From Chryseobacterium binzhouense (GTDB lineage: Bacteria; Bacteroidota; Bacteroidia; Flavobacteriales; Weeksellaceae): 64,000 bases of DNA. Each line of letters opens with the position of its first letter. Position 1 is the stretch's first letter. Below are positions 28,872-37,704 of the stretch, piece by piece. The notes beneath the pieces were generated by a model that was not told the origin of the DNA, ran no database searches, and saw only the letters and a list, made by a program, of their open reading frames with translations. A program made the position numbers and the translations under genes. Location: NCBI RefSeq assembly GCF_007474545.1, contig NZ_VKOG01000004.1, positions 362,845-426,844 on the forward strand, in the 5' to 3' direction.

Positions 28872-29285
28872 TTATTTTTTCTTTCCTTTTGCTGGTGCAG
28901 CTGCAGCTTGTCCTGGTTTAGGTCTCTTAGCTCCATACTTAGATCTTCTCTGCGTTCTTCCATTTACACCTGCTGTGTCTAATGCACCTCTTACGATGTG
29001 GTAACGTACTCCCGGTAGGTCTTTCACCCTTCCGCCTCTAACCAATACTATCGAGTGCTCTTGAAGATTATGTCCTTCGCCCGGGATGTAGGCGTTGACT
29101 TCTTTACCGTTAGAAAGTCTTACCCTTGCAACTTTTCTTAGTGCAGAGTTAGGTTTCTTAGGAGTGGTAGTATATACTCTCGTACATACACCTCGTCTTT
29201 GTGGACAAGAATCAAGGGCAGCCGATTTGCTCTTCTTGGCAAGTGTGGCTCTTCCTTTTCTTACTAATTGTTGAATAGTAGGCAT
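28872..29285 (-). CDS. rpsL: 30S ribosomal protein uS12
   Basis: Decoding-centre protein, the classical site of streptomycin resistance. 137 aa: [40 protein letters not shown] (with the Lys of PKKPNSA, wild-type like) and [21 protein letters not shown] short Ala/Pro/Lys-rich tail ends the protein. First gene of the str operon, directly after its promoter. Confidence 0.98.
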   Translation of the reverse strand: MPTIQQLVRKGRATLAKKSKSAALDSCPQRRGVCTRVYTTTPKKPNSALRKVARVRLSNGKEVNAYIPGEGHNLQEHSIVLVRGGRVKDLPGVRYHIVRGALDTAGVNGRTQRRSKYGAKRPKPGQAAAAPAKGKKK

Positions 29286-29309
29286 TTAATTGCTTTTTAT
29301 TTTAGGGTG

Positions 29310-29340
29310 CAAAAATATGAATAATTTTTTAATCTACAAG
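29310..29340 (-). promoter_or_regulatory. Promoter of the str operon (rpsL-rpsG-fusA-rpsJ)
   Basis: Minus-strand TTG (29339-29337) and TATTTTTG (29317-29310) with a 19-nt spacer. The sequence AGATTAAAAAATTATTCATA and the following TTTGCAC are nearly the same as in the S10 promoter. The 5' UTR to the rpsL ATG is about 20 nt. Confidence 0.82.
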
Positions 29341-29394
29341 CAGTTATACTAAATATTCTTTTTTTGTTAAAAATTAATTTTCAGGAATTTAAGA

Positions 29395-30972
29395 TTAGTC
29401 AATCACTACAACTTTTACATTACTGTTCCAACTGAAATTTTTAATATTCCGCCTAAGCTGATCCACATTATCATCTACAGCATAAACAGAAACTGAGCTT
29501 TTTGCTACCATCACTCCATCTTGTATAGTAAGCACAGCAACCTTTTTCCATGTTTCAGGAACAAAACCGTTGAGCCATTCATCATAAATAATAGCGATTT
29601 CGTATTGATGATCTGATGTGTATTGAGTAAGAAACTTTTCAAAGTTTTTGTCTGCTTTTTTCTTATTTTCATTAAAACGTATTGTCTCTTTTGAGCCTAA
29701 TCCGGCAGTATCCAACAAATGAATGTCTGTGTAATAGCTGATTGCACCAATATCATTAGCCACAACTTTAGAGTTATTATAATAGGTATGCAGAAATTTT
29801 GCAGACTGCATCTGCTGTTCATAAATATTTTTACCGCCTTTATCAAGCATTCTGTGAGCGTATACAGTTTTATAGCATAAAAGCAAAACATTCATCAAAA
29901 CTAATACAGACAAAATTTTTTCTCTTTTAATGTAAGCTTTGAAATCACAAAAAATACCACTTATCTTTGGAATTATAACCATTGAAAAACCGGTAAGAAT
30001 ATAAGCTTCATATCGGAAGCTGCCTTTAAGCTCTGCAAAAAGAGAATGACAGATCATTAACAGCGAGAAAACAATCAGCAGAAAATTAGTCTGAATTATA
30101 TTATACATCTTCTTTTTGTAAATTTCTCTGCCAACAATGAAAATACTCATTAAAATGGGAAAGACACCAATTTTATAAAAACTGATATTCAACAGCAACT
30201 GATCCAGAAAAATAACTTTTAACTGATGGAGAAAGCCGTCTTCAAAATTGAATTTTGTGCCTTTTACAACAACAGAATTTGGAAAAAAATATCCATCCTG
30301 AAGATAATTAAAATAACAGAAAATAAGTATAGGAATAAAACCAGCCAATAACACAGCTAGTGATTCTTTCCATTTTTTTGCGAGAAGAAAGACAACCGAA
30401 AGAATAGCAAAATAAAACATACTCTCAAATCTTACCAATCCCATCAACATTAACGATAAATAGAAACCGGCAACAGCAGATTTTAAGCTGCTCATTCTGG
30501 AAAAACACCAGATATTTACAACAATCAGCAATACATGAAAGATATGCTCCATTCCGGATAGCAGCTGAACATGGAGAACAGAAAAAAAGAGTGTAAACAA
30601 AACAGACGACACAACAGGAATTACCGTATCAAAAACCGTCGAGAAATATTTAACTAAATAAAAAACAATCCCAAAGCCGCAAAACATGTTAAAATATAAA
30701 GGCAGCACGTCATTATCACCAAAAATCCTGATAAGAACACTTATGATAAAAGTAAACAATGGTGATGATGAAGTAGATGAAAACTGATATTGTGTAATCC
30801 CCCAAACTTTGTGAAGAGCAAAATTCTTGGCTATTGCCAAATGAATATAGGCATCATCAATAAGATAAGTAAAAGAGCCTTCTGTCTGCCTAACTGAATT
30901 GAAATAATATCCCAAACAAACCGCAGCAAAAAAAGAGATAACAAAAAATAAACTTTTATTCTTAAATACCAT
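29395..30972 (-). CDS. Membrane protein, GT-C glycosyltransferase-like, 525 aa
   Basis: Around 10-11 membrane helices. After the first helix comes SFTYLIDDAYIHLAIAKNFA, resembling the acidic DD motif in the first extracytoplasmic loop of GT-C enzymes (PMT/arabinofuranosyl-transferase type), followed by SSTSSSPLFTF. The last 130 residues are soluble and periplasmic, with MVAKSSVSVYAVDDN near the end. A polyprenyl-phosphate-sugar-dependent transferase is plausible but the acceptor is unknown. Monocistronic; 109 nt after the divergent-side str promoter region. Confidence 0.7.
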   Translation of the reverse strand: MVFKNKSLFFVISFFAAVCLGYYFNSVRQTEGSFTYLIDDAYIHLAIAKNFALHKVWGITQYQFSSTSSSPLFTFIISVLIRIFGDNDVLPLYFNMFCGFGIVFYLVKYFSTVFDTVIPVVSSVLFTLFFSVLHVQLLSGMEHIFHVLLIVVNIWCFSRMSSLKSAVAGFYLSLMLMGLVRFESMFYFAILSVVFLLAKKWKESLAVLLAGFIPILIFCYFNYLQDGYFFPNSVVVKGTKFNFEDGFLHQLKVIFLDQLLLNISFYKIGVFPILMSIFIVGREIYKKKMYNIIQTNFLLIVFSLLMICHSLFAELKGSFRYEAYILTGFSMVIIPKISGIFCDFKAYIKREKILSVLVLMNVLLLCYKTVYAHRMLDKGGKNIYEQQMQSAKFLHTYYNNSKVVANDIGAISYYTDIHLLDTAGLGSKETIRFNENKKKADKNFEKFLTQYTSDHQYEIAIIYDEWLNGFVPETWKKVAVLTIQDGVMVAKSSVSVYAVDDNVDQLRRNIKNFSWNSNVKVVVID

Positions 30973-31154
30973 TATTTATATTCATTATAAAAATACCAAA
31001 GATAAGTATCATCAATCATGCAAACCTATTTTCGGCACAATATTTCCATGAATTTGATTACTGTAAAATATATTCAATTATAAAAGAGCGCAACCCTTAA
31101 AAAATACCACTTTTACAGAAAATTTAAATTTAAACCAATATAATATAAAGAAGT

Positions 31155-31631
31155 ATGAAAAACGCATCATTTATCGGACTCAAAGAAGACGACTGCCAAA
31201 AAATTTCAGAGAAATTAAATATTTTATTAGCCAATTACTCCGTATTCTATCAAAATACAAGAGGCTCGCACTGGAACATCAAAGGTGAACAGTTTTTTAC
31301 GCTTCACCCGAAATTTGAAGAACTGTACAATAATCTTGTCCTTAAAATTGATGAAATTGCTGAAAGAATATTAACATTAGGAGCTACTCCTGCACACAAT
31401 TATTCTGATTATCTAAATGTTTCCACAATTAAAGAGAGCAAAGAAGTTACGGATGGAAATAAAAGCGTTGAAATCATTCTTAATTCATTTAAAGTAGTAA
31501 TTGAACTTCAAAGAGAATTATTAGACATGAGCGAGAAAGCCGGAGATGAAGGAACCAATTCCCAAATGAGCGATTATATTACCGAACAGGAAAAAGAAGT
31601 TTGGATGTACAGTTCATTCTTAGGTAAATAA
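31155..31631 (+). CDS. dps: Dps family ferritin-like protein
   Basis: 158-aa four-helix protein; Dps dodecamers oxidise and store iron using H2O2 and protect DNA in stress. Ferroxidase-site pattern seen in QNTRGSHWNIKGEQFFTLH (His) and KFEELYNNLVLKIDEIAERI (Asp/Glu). Short N-terminus without a basic DNA-binding tail, so DNA binding is doubtful. Monocistronic with its own strong terminator. Confidence 0.93.
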   Translation: MKNASFIGLKEDDCQKISEKLNILLANYSVFYQNTRGSHWNIKGEQFFTLHPKFEELYNNLVLKIDEIAERILTLGATPAHNYSDYLNVSTIKESKEVTDGNKSVEIILNSFKVVIELQRELLDMSEKAGDEGTNSQMSDYITEQEKEVWMYSSFLGK

Positions 31632-31651
31632 TCATTAGACTTAAATATTTC

Positions 31652-31680
31652 AAAAATCGTCTTACATTTAGACGATTTTT
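31652..31680. terminator. Terminator after dps
   Basis: Perfect 11-bp stem (31652-31662 with 31670-31680) and a 7-nt loop TACATTT; T-rich 3' side. Confidence 0.93.
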
Positions 31681-31693
31681 ATTTTTAAATAAT

Positions 31694-31701
31694 TAAATTT
31701 G
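31694..31701 (+). promoter_or_regulatory. Possible -7 box of pncB promoter
   Basis: TAAATTTG followed by C, 17 nt before the pncB ATG. The -33 position falls in the tail of the dps terminator and has no clear TTG. Confidence 0.4.
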
Positions 31702-31718
31702 CGTTAAAATTACACAAT

Positions 31719-32897
31719 ATGCAAAACATTCATCTAAATTCGATTCTTGATAACGATTTCTATAAAATAACCATGCAGAATGCCGTGGTAAAACTTTTTC
31801 CAAGCCAGATTGTAAAATATGAATTTATCAATCGCGGAAAACATCATTTTCCTAAAGGTTTTGATGAAGCTTTACGGGAAATCATCAATCAGATGGCGGA
31901 ATTAAAACTAACCAGAGACGAAAAGAAATTTCTGGCAAAAACCTGCCCTTATCTTGACCTTCCTTATCTTGATTTCTTGGAAGGATACCAATATGATCCT
32001 TCAGAAGTAAAAATAACCCAAACCGGAAATGACTTATCCGTAACCGTTGAAGGACTTTGGTACAGAACGATTTTGTGGGAAGTTCCGCTTTTGGCTATTA
32101 TCAGCGAGCTGCACTATGAGATGAATCATCTGGAAAGAGATTCCAACGAAATCGTCATGAACAAAACGCTTGAAAAAGCAGAATCATTAAACAGATTAGG
32201 AGTTACATTTGCCGAATTCGGAACCCGGCGAAGACATTCTTATAAAGTTCAGAATCTCGTCATGGAAGCATTGACCCAAAAAAGAGAGTCAACTTTTATC
32301 GGAAGCTCTAACGTTCATTTTGCAATGAAGTATGGTGTAAAGCCAATCGGAACTCATGCACACGAATGGTTTATGTTTCACGGAGCCGAATTTGGCTTTA
32401 AAATGGCAAACCAAATGGCTTTAGAACACTGGGTAGACGTTTACAGAGGCGATTTGGGTGTTGCTCTTTCAGACACCTATACCACAGAGGTTTTCTTTCA
32501 GCAGTTTGATAAAAAATTTGCCAAGCTTTTTGACGGAGTCAGACACGACAGCGGCGATCCACTTGAATTTGCAGATAAAACCATTGCACATTATCAAAAC
32601 AACGGAATCAATCCTTTATTCAAATACATTATTTTTTCAGATAATCTCAATCTGGAGAAAGTAGAAGAAATCACCAATTACTGCAAAGGAAAAATCGGGG
32701 TTTCTTTCGGAATCGGAACCAATCTCACCAACGATGTTGGTTTAAAACCAATGAATATCGTCATGAAACTAATCGGCGTACAATCTTTAAATAAAGAATG
32801 GATCCCAACAGTAAAGCTTTCTGACGAAAAAGGAAAATACACCGGTGATCCGAAAATGATTGAGCTGGCTAAAGAATTTTTAAGAATTAAAGATTAA
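31719..32897 (+). CDS. pncB: Nicotinate phosphoribosyltransferase
   Basis: Makes nicotinate mononucleotide from nicotinate and PRPP in the Preiss-Handler NAD salvage route. 392 aa, the length of the E. coli enzyme. Conserved: LDNDFYKITMQNAV, EFGTRRRHSYKVQ, KPIGTHAHEWFMFHGAEFG (with the His region phosphorylated in this family), VALSDTYTTEVFF and RHDSGDPLEFA. Followed 11 nt later by a YciI-like lipoprotein gene, so probably an operon. Confidence 0.96.
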   Translation: MQNIHLNSILDNDFYKITMQNAVVKLFPSQIVKYEFINRGKHHFPKGFDEALREIINQMAELKLTRDEKKFLAKTCPYLDLPYLDFLEGYQYDPSEVKITQTGNDLSVTVEGLWYRTILWEVPLLAIISELHYEMNHLERDSNEIVMNKTLEKAESLNRLGVTFAEFGTRRRHSYKVQNLVMEALTQKRESTFIGSSNVHFAMKYGVKPIGTHAHEWFMFHGAEFGFKMANQMALEHWVDVYRGDLGVALSDTYTTEVFFQQFDKKFAKLFDGVRHDSGDPLEFADKTIAHYQNNGINPLFKYIIFSDNLNLEKVEEITNYCKGKIGVSFGIGTNLTNDVGLKPMNIVMKLIGVQSLNKEWIPTVKLSDEKGKYTGDPKMIELAKEFLRIKD

Positions 32898-32908
32898 TAA
32901 AATATAAA

Positions 32909-33436
32909 ATGATGAAAAAACTAATTACCTTAATTTTAATTTCATCTACCTTAGCGTCTTGCGTTATTTATACGAGAGGTGAAGACGGAAAACTGGGGGA
33001 AGACGGTAAGCCGGGACAAAACAGCTCAGTTACAGAAGAAACTTCAGGTTTTAATCAAAAATTGGCAGATTCATTAGGAGCAGACAATTACGGAATGAAA
33101 GCTTACTCAATTGTCATGCTCACAACAGGCTCAACGAAAATTGAAGACAAGGCTAAAATGGATGAACTCATGAAAGGACACATGAGCAATATCGGAAGAT
33201 TAGCCAAAGAAGGAAAAATAGTAGTTGCAGGACCTTTTTCCGAAAAAAACAATCGAGATTATCGTGGAATGTTTATTTTCAACACAAAATCTAAAGAAGA
33301 AGCCGAATCTTGGGTGAAAACCGATCCCGCTGTTGCCGCAGGAGTTTTCAGTTATGAAATTTTCCCTTGGTACGGTTCTGCTGCTCTGCCATTGTATTTG
33401 AAGCATCATAAGGAGATTGCAAAGGAAAATCCTTAA
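32909..33436 (+). CDS. YciI-like lipoprotein, 175 aa
   Basis: SPII signal (LITLILISSTLASCVIYTR, Cys17) and a low-complexity linker (GEDGKLGEDGKPGQN), then a YCII-related domain from about residue 60: AYSIVMLTTGST, HMSNIGRLAKEGKIVVAGPF and FNTKSKEEAESWVKTDPAVA. The family has a ferredoxin-like fold with a proposed His-Asp active site; activity here is unknown. Exported YciI proteins are mostly seen in Bacteroidota. Probably cotranscribed with pncB. Confidence 0.87.
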   Translation: MMKKLITLILISSTLASCVIYTRGEDGKLGEDGKPGQNSSVTEETSGFNQKLADSLGADNYGMKAYSIVMLTTGSTKIEDKAKMDELMKGHMSNIGRLAKEGKIVVAGPFSEKNNRDYRGMFIFNTKSKEEAESWVKTDPAVAAGVFSYEIFPWYGSAALPLYLKHHKEIAKENP

Positions 33437-33507
33437 GCTTCTAGTCAACGAAAATTGATTTCGTAAAATTGTGATCTTTTCTTATCTTTAATGAAAACTA
33501 AACAGCC

Positions 33508-34263
33508 ATGAAAACCATTGAAGACGTTCTGAGAAAATTAGATGAAATAATTATCTGGGCAAAACAAAATCAAAGTCCGGCGGGATATTTTGCCTGCACT
33601 TACCGAATAATGACCGCTCAGGTTTTAAAAGGAATTCAACAGAATAAATTTGAAGATAATCCGAGAATGATTCTCCTTGACATTGCATTTGCCAAAAGAT
33701 ATATTACCGCATGGGAAGCGTATCAGAAAAACCAAAAATGTACAAAATCCTGGCAAATGGCTTTTGATGCAGCAAAAAATAAAGATTTACTGATTCTTCA
33801 GCATATTTTTCTGGGAATGAATGCGCACATCAATCTTGATCTGGGAATTTCCGCAGCATCTGTTATGCCTTACCAAAAGATAAATCCTTTGAAAAAAGAT
33901 TTTGAAAACATCAACAATGTGATCGCTTCTATCAACCAAAAGGTTCAGGATTCATTAAACAAAATCTGTTATCCTGTCGATCTCATTGACAAACTGTCCA
34001 ACGGAAAAGACAACGCTGTTTTAGATTTTGCCATTTCAAAAGCCAGGGAAACTTCCTGGGCTACGGCAGTTATTGTTTCTAATACACCCCAAATTTTAAA
34101 AGAAAATGTTATAGGAATTGTAGATTACGCCGCTGCTAAAGTAGCTTCGCAGATTCTTCATCCAAAATTACTTTCGTCAAAGCTGGCAAAAGAATTGAAA
34201 AAGTGTGAAAGCAATGATGTGGTGAGAAATATTGAAATTCTTTCCTCAACAAAAAATATATAA
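33508..34263 (+). CDS. DUF5995 family protein, 251 aa
   Basis: Soluble helical protein with no signal peptide. The family hallmark is visible: FLGMNAHINLDLGISAASVM in the middle, preceded by YFACTYRIMTAQVLKGI. The conserved His/Asn and the helical bundle suggest a metal or phospholipase-like fold, but no function is known. Ends one base before the convergent SGNH hydrolase gene, with no room for a hairpin between them. Confidence 0.85.
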   Translation: MKTIEDVLRKLDEIIIWAKQNQSPAGYFACTYRIMTAQVLKGIQQNKFEDNPRMILLDIAFAKRYITAWEAYQKNQKCTKSWQMAFDAAKNKDLLILQHIFLGMNAHINLDLGISAASVMPYQKINPLKKDFENINNVIASINQKVQDSLNKICYPVDLIDKLSNGKDNAVLDFAISKARETSWATAVIVSNTPQILKENVIGIVDYAAAKVASQILHPKLLSSKLAKELKKCESNDVVRNIEILSSTKNI

Positions 34264-34264
34264 A

Positions 34265-34924
34265 TCAGTTCTTATTCAGTTTTTTCATAAGAATGGTTTC
34301 CATTTTTTCGTACCCTTTTGCTGTTGGGTGGATTTCATCTTCGGTGTACATTTCATCAAGACCGTTACGGGAATCTTTCATCTCAGAATGATAATCAACG
34401 TAAGGAATATTATGTTTTTTTGCATAACCTTCAATCATTTTGTTGAGTGCGATCACTTTTTCCGCCGGATGCATTTCTTTTTTCCAACCAAAATCATAAG
34501 CAGGAAGAACGGAACACAAAACAACTTTGATGTTATTTGCTTTAGCAAGTTCCACCATAGAAACAATATTTCCGAAAACTTTATCTAAATAAATCGGACC
34601 TTGATTTTCCGCAATATCATTCGTTCCTGCAAGAATTATGACATTTTTCGGTTTTAAATTGATTACATCTTCTCGGAATCTTAAAAGCATCTGCGATGTT
34701 ACCTGTCCACCGATTCCTCTTCCGACAAAATTATTTTTTTTGAAAAATGAAGGATCGGTCGAAAACCAGCCTTCCGTAATAGAATCTCCCATCAAAACCG
34801 AATTCGGAGCTATTTTTTGGGCTAAAATTTCCTTATTTTGTTTTTCATATTTTGCATAATTGGCAAAATCCTGTCCTGAAAGTATCGCTGAAAAAATCAT
34901 GGCTGCAATGCTTAAAAATTTCAT
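34265..34924 (-). CDS. Exported SGNH/GDSL-type hydrolase, 219 aa
   Basis: Signal peptide of about 17 residues, then the four SGNH blocks: VLMGDSITEGW (Ser48), GRGIGGQ (Gly), ILAGTNDIAE (Asn102) and DEIHPTAKGY (Asp196/His199). Closest in pattern to the platelet-activating-factor acetylhydrolase/rhamnogalacturonan acetylesterase-type esterases; an acyl or acetyl esterase of glycans or lipids is likely. Monocistronic. Confidence 0.92.
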   Translation of the reverse strand: MKFLSIAAMIFSAILSGQDFANYAKYEKQNKEILAQKIAPNSVLMGDSITEGWFSTDPSFFKKNNFVGRGIGGQVTSQMLLRFREDVINLKPKNVIILAGTNDIAENQGPIYLDKVFGNIVSMVELAKANNIKVVLCSVLPAYDFGWKKEMHPAEKVIALNKMIEGYAKKHNIPYVDYHSEMKDSRNGLDEMYTEDEIHPTAKGYEKMETILMKKLNKN

Positions 34925-35074
34925 TTGAGATCTATTTTAATTTGGAATGATGAAATAACGTAAAACAAATTGATTCTGCAAATTTACATTTGGGAAAATT
35001 CTGAAATTTACTTGAAAATTATTTCCATAACAAAACTTACGGTTTCCCATAAAACAAATCAGCATGCCTTTTTG

Positions 35075-35082
35075 TAATTTTG
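35075..35082 (+). promoter_or_regulatory. Possible -7 box directly before rmuC
   Basis: TAATTTTG ends 4 nt before the rmuC ATG, so transcription would start at or next to the start codon. No clear -33 TTG. Confidence 0.35.
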
Positions 35083-35086
35083 AAAA

Positions 35087-36433
35087 ATGGAGACTACTTA
35101 TTTAATCATCGGATTTATTTCCGGAGGAATTCTTGGCGCTGTAATTTTATATTATATCTTAAAATCTTCTTCTGTTTCGAGAAGTTCTTATGATGAACTC
35201 AATAACTTATATATTAAAAACAGTTCCGATTTAGAAAATTCAAATCTGAAAATTCAGGAACTGTATCAAAATATCAATAAAGAAAAAGAGATCAATCTCA
35301 ATCAATCTGATTTAATGAATGATTTAAAAGCAGAATTTGCAAAAGTTTCTGCCGAAAATACTTTTTTGAAAGCCCAAAAAGAAGAAACAAAAAGAATTCA
35401 GGAAGAATCTAAATTGCAATTTGAAAATTTAGCCAATAAAATACTGGAAGAAAAAAGTGAGAAATTCACGCTCACCAATAAGCAAAACTTAGATACGCTT
35501 TTAAAACCTTTAGGCGAAAATCTGGAAAGCTTCAAGAAAAGAGTGAATGAAGTCTACGAAAATGAAGCCCGTGAAAGACATTCATTAAATAGTACAATCA
35601 AATTAATGCTTGAGCAGACTACAAAAGTGAGTCAAGAAGCCAATAATTTGGCAAATGCTTTAAAAGGACAAACCAAAACTCAGGGTGATTGGGGTGAAAT
35701 GATTTTAGAGAGAATTCTTGAAGATTCTGGATTGACAAAAAACCGAGAATATTTTAAACAACAAACCATTAAAAATGAAGACGGAGATAATTTACGTCCT
35801 GATTTTACTTTAAAATTACCCGGAAACCAATTGGTAATCATTGATTCAAAAGTTTCTTTAAATGCTTACGAAAAAATGAATTCATCTGAATTTGAAGAAG
35901 AAAAAGCTCAACTGAAAACACTTCATATTGCTTCTATGAAAAGACATATTGATGATTTAAGCAGAAAAAGATACGACCACATCAGTGAATCTCTGGATTT
36001 TACGATTATGTTTATTCCTATTGAACCAGCTTTTTTAGTTGCTGTACAACACGATGAAAATTTATGGAATTACGCTTATTCAAAGCATGTGATTTTGGTA
36101 AGCCCAACCAACTTAATTGCATTTTTAAAACTGATTTCAGATTTATGGAAGCGAGATAATCTTAGTCAAAATGCCTTAAAAATATCAGAAGCCGGAGCAA
36201 AATTGTATGATAAACTGGTTGGTTTTGTAGATAATCTAGAAAAAGTAGGCAAAAATATTGATCTTGCTCAAAAAACTTACAACGATGCATTTGCACAATT
36301 GTACACAGGGCGAGGAAATCTTATCAAGCGTGCCGAAGATCTTAAAAACATGGGACTGCAGAACAAAATCAACAAATCTCTTCCACAAAGCCTTATCGAA
36401 ACTTCTGAAAACCAAATTGATCTTTCTGAATAA
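35087..36433 (+). CDS. rmuC: DNA recombination protein RmuC homologue
   Basis: 448 aa. N-terminal membrane anchor (YLIIGFISGGILGAVILYYI), coiled coil to about residue 150, then the RmuC nuclease-like domain: KGQTKTQGDWGEMILERILE, RPDFTLKLPGNQLVIIDSKV (the DSK motif of PD-(D/E)XK-like folds), FTIMFIPIEPAFLVAVQHDE and LVSPTNLIAFLKLI. In E. coli it limits inversions at short inverted repeats. 33 nt before the methyltransferase gene on the same strand. Confidence 0.95.
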   Translation: METTYLIIGFISGGILGAVILYYILKSSSVSRSSYDELNNLYIKNSSDLENSNLKIQELYQNINKEKEINLNQSDLMNDLKAEFAKVSAENTFLKAQKEETKRIQEESKLQFENLANKILEEKSEKFTLTNKQNLDTLLKPLGENLESFKKRVNEVYENEARERHSLNSTIKLMLEQTTKVSQEANNLANALKGQTKTQGDWGEMILERILEDSGLTKNREYFKQQTIKNEDGDNLRPDFTLKLPGNQLVIIDSKVSLNAYEKMNSSEFEEEKAQLKTLHIASMKRHIDDLSRKRYDHISESLDFTIMFIPIEPAFLVAVQHDENLWNYAYSKHVILVSPTNLIAFLKLISDLWKRDNLSQNALKISEAGAKLYDKLVGFVDNLEKVGKNIDLAQKTYNDAFAQLYTGRGNLIKRAEDLKNMGLQNKINKSLPQSLIETSENQIDLSE

Positions 36434-36454
36434 AGCATTATGCGAAATTTTGCA

Positions 36455-36462
36455 TAATTTTG
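36455..36462 (+). promoter_or_regulatory. Possible -7 box before the SpoU methyltransferase gene
   Basis: TAATTTTGC ends 4 nt before the ATG at 36467, inside the short rmuC gap; would give a near-leaderless mRNA. Confidence 0.4.
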
Positions 36463-36466
36463 CGCA

Positions 36467-37240
36467 ATGCAAATAGAAAGTTTCCAAAACGAAAAAATAA
36501 AGAATATTACCAAGCTTTTAACGGACAACCGATTTAGAAAAAAATCGGGTATTTTCGTAGTTGAAGGGCAACAGGAAAACGAAAGAGCTCAAAAATATAA
36601 TTTTGAACCGGTAGAATTTTTTATTTGTGAAAACATTTTCCGGAAAGAACTTCCGAAAGGGAAAGTTCATCTGGTAAGCGATAAAGTGTATGAAAAAATT
36701 GCCTATCGCGGAACTTCCGAAGGAATTATTGGCATTTACAAAACAAAAGAAGCAGATTTATATTCATTTAAGCCTAAAGATGATTCTACAATCATCGTTG
36801 TAGAAGGAGTGGAAAAGCCTGGAAATTTAGGAGCCATTTTACGCAGCTGTGAAGCTTTTGGTATTGATGCTTTGATTGTTGCAGACGGGAAAACCGATTT
36901 TTACAATCCAAATGTAATCCGTTCCAGCGTAGGCTGTCTTTTTGGAATGGAAATCTTTCAGGCAGAAAATACCGCAGTATTTGAATTCTTACAAGAAAAC
37001 AGATTCAACATTTACACCACCATTATGGATGAGTCTGCAGAAGATATTTATAAAAGAGATTTCAGGCAGAAATCTGCAGTTTTATTCGGAACAGAACATT
37101 CAGGATTAAGCAATTTCTGGATCGGAAAAGGAAAAAATAGCTTGATTCCAATGACGGGAAGTATAGATTCTTTAAACCTGAGCAATGCCGTTGCAATTAC
37201 CTGTTATGAAAGTTTAAAACAGAAAAAATCTCAGTTATGA
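36467..37240 (+). CDS. SpoU/TrmH family RNA 2'-O-methyltransferase
   Basis: 257 aa. An N-terminal substrate-binding domain (RKKSGIFVVEGQQENERAQK) precedes the knotted SPOUT domain with all three motifs: VEGVEKPGNLGAILRSCEAF (motif 1 with the catalytic-type Arg), LFGTEHSGLSNFWIGK (motif 2) and IPMTGSIDSLNLSNAVAITC (motif 3). Methylates ribose in rRNA or tRNA with SAM; the target nucleotide cannot be told from sequence. Confidence 0.94.
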   Translation: MQIESFQNEKIKNITKLLTDNRFRKKSGIFVVEGQQENERAQKYNFEPVEFFICENIFRKELPKGKVHLVSDKVYEKIAYRGTSEGIIGIYKTKEADLYSFKPKDDSTIIVVEGVEKPGNLGAILRSCEAFGIDALIVADGKTDFYNPNVIRSSVGCLFGMEIFQAENTAVFEFLQENRFNIYTTIMDESAEDIYKRDFRQKSAVLFGTEHSGLSNFWIGKGKNSLIPMTGSIDSLNLSNAVAITCYESLKQKKSQL

Positions 37241-37248
37241 TAAAGAAA

Positions 37249-37280
37249 AAACCGTCTCGCTGAGCGAAACGGTTCTTTTA
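37249..37280. terminator. Bidirectional terminator (methyltransferase / small lipoprotein)
   Basis: Inverted repeat AACCGTCTCGC - TGA - GCGAAACGGTT with A and T runs on the two sides; between two convergent genes. Confidence 0.85.
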
Positions 37281-37297
37281 TTGTAAGTCGTAGTTAA

Positions 37298-37528
37298 TTA
37301 CTTTACTGCAGCTTTAGCAGAATCAGTTTTAACCTCAACGCTGTCTTTCTTCATGTTAGTTGCAGCATCGATAGAATCTTTCTGAGCGTTAGCAGCTGAA
37401 TCCATATTGTTTTGGATTGAATCAGCACCAGCTTCGATAGAATCTTTGTTAGTTTCAGTAGATTCACCTTTTTTACAAGCAACTAAAGAGATTGCAGCGA
37501 TAGCAGCTACGAATAATGACTTTTTCAT
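37298..37528 (-). CDS. Small low-complexity lipoprotein, 76 aa
   Basis: SPII signal MKKSLFVAAIAAISLVACKK with Cys18. The mature 58 residues are built from Lys/Asp/Ser/Ala repeats (KDSIEAGADSIQNNMDSAAN, KDSIDAATNMKKDSVEVKTD), predicted to be one charged, probably helical rod, like small Lpp-type lipoproteins of other bacteria. The frame extends to a TTG at 37534, but the ATG at 37528 is the natural start. Such proteins are abundant in Chryseobacterium-type genomes. Confidence 0.82.
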   Translation of the reverse strand: MKKSLFVAAIAAISLVACKKGESTETNKDSIEAGADSIQNNMDSAANAQKDSIDAATNMKKDSVEVKTDSAKAAVK

Positions 37529-37704
37529 AATCAATTAAATTTAATTTTGTTAATATTGTTTTTTAAAATCTTTCTTTCTGTTCTGTTATTTGAACATGAC
37601 AAAGGTATAGCAGATAGAAAGTTTGTGTATGAAAATTAATTGTAATACCTTTGTAAAACAGTTTTACAATTTATTATTACTGAAAATCAATATTTTAACT
37701 ACTT

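Noticed and set aside
34232-34588. 118-aa plus-strand frame over the SGNH hydrolase gene
   Set aside because: Antisense to a gene with all four catalytic blocks; Phe/His/Ile-rich translation typical of the reverse of AT-rich coding DNA.
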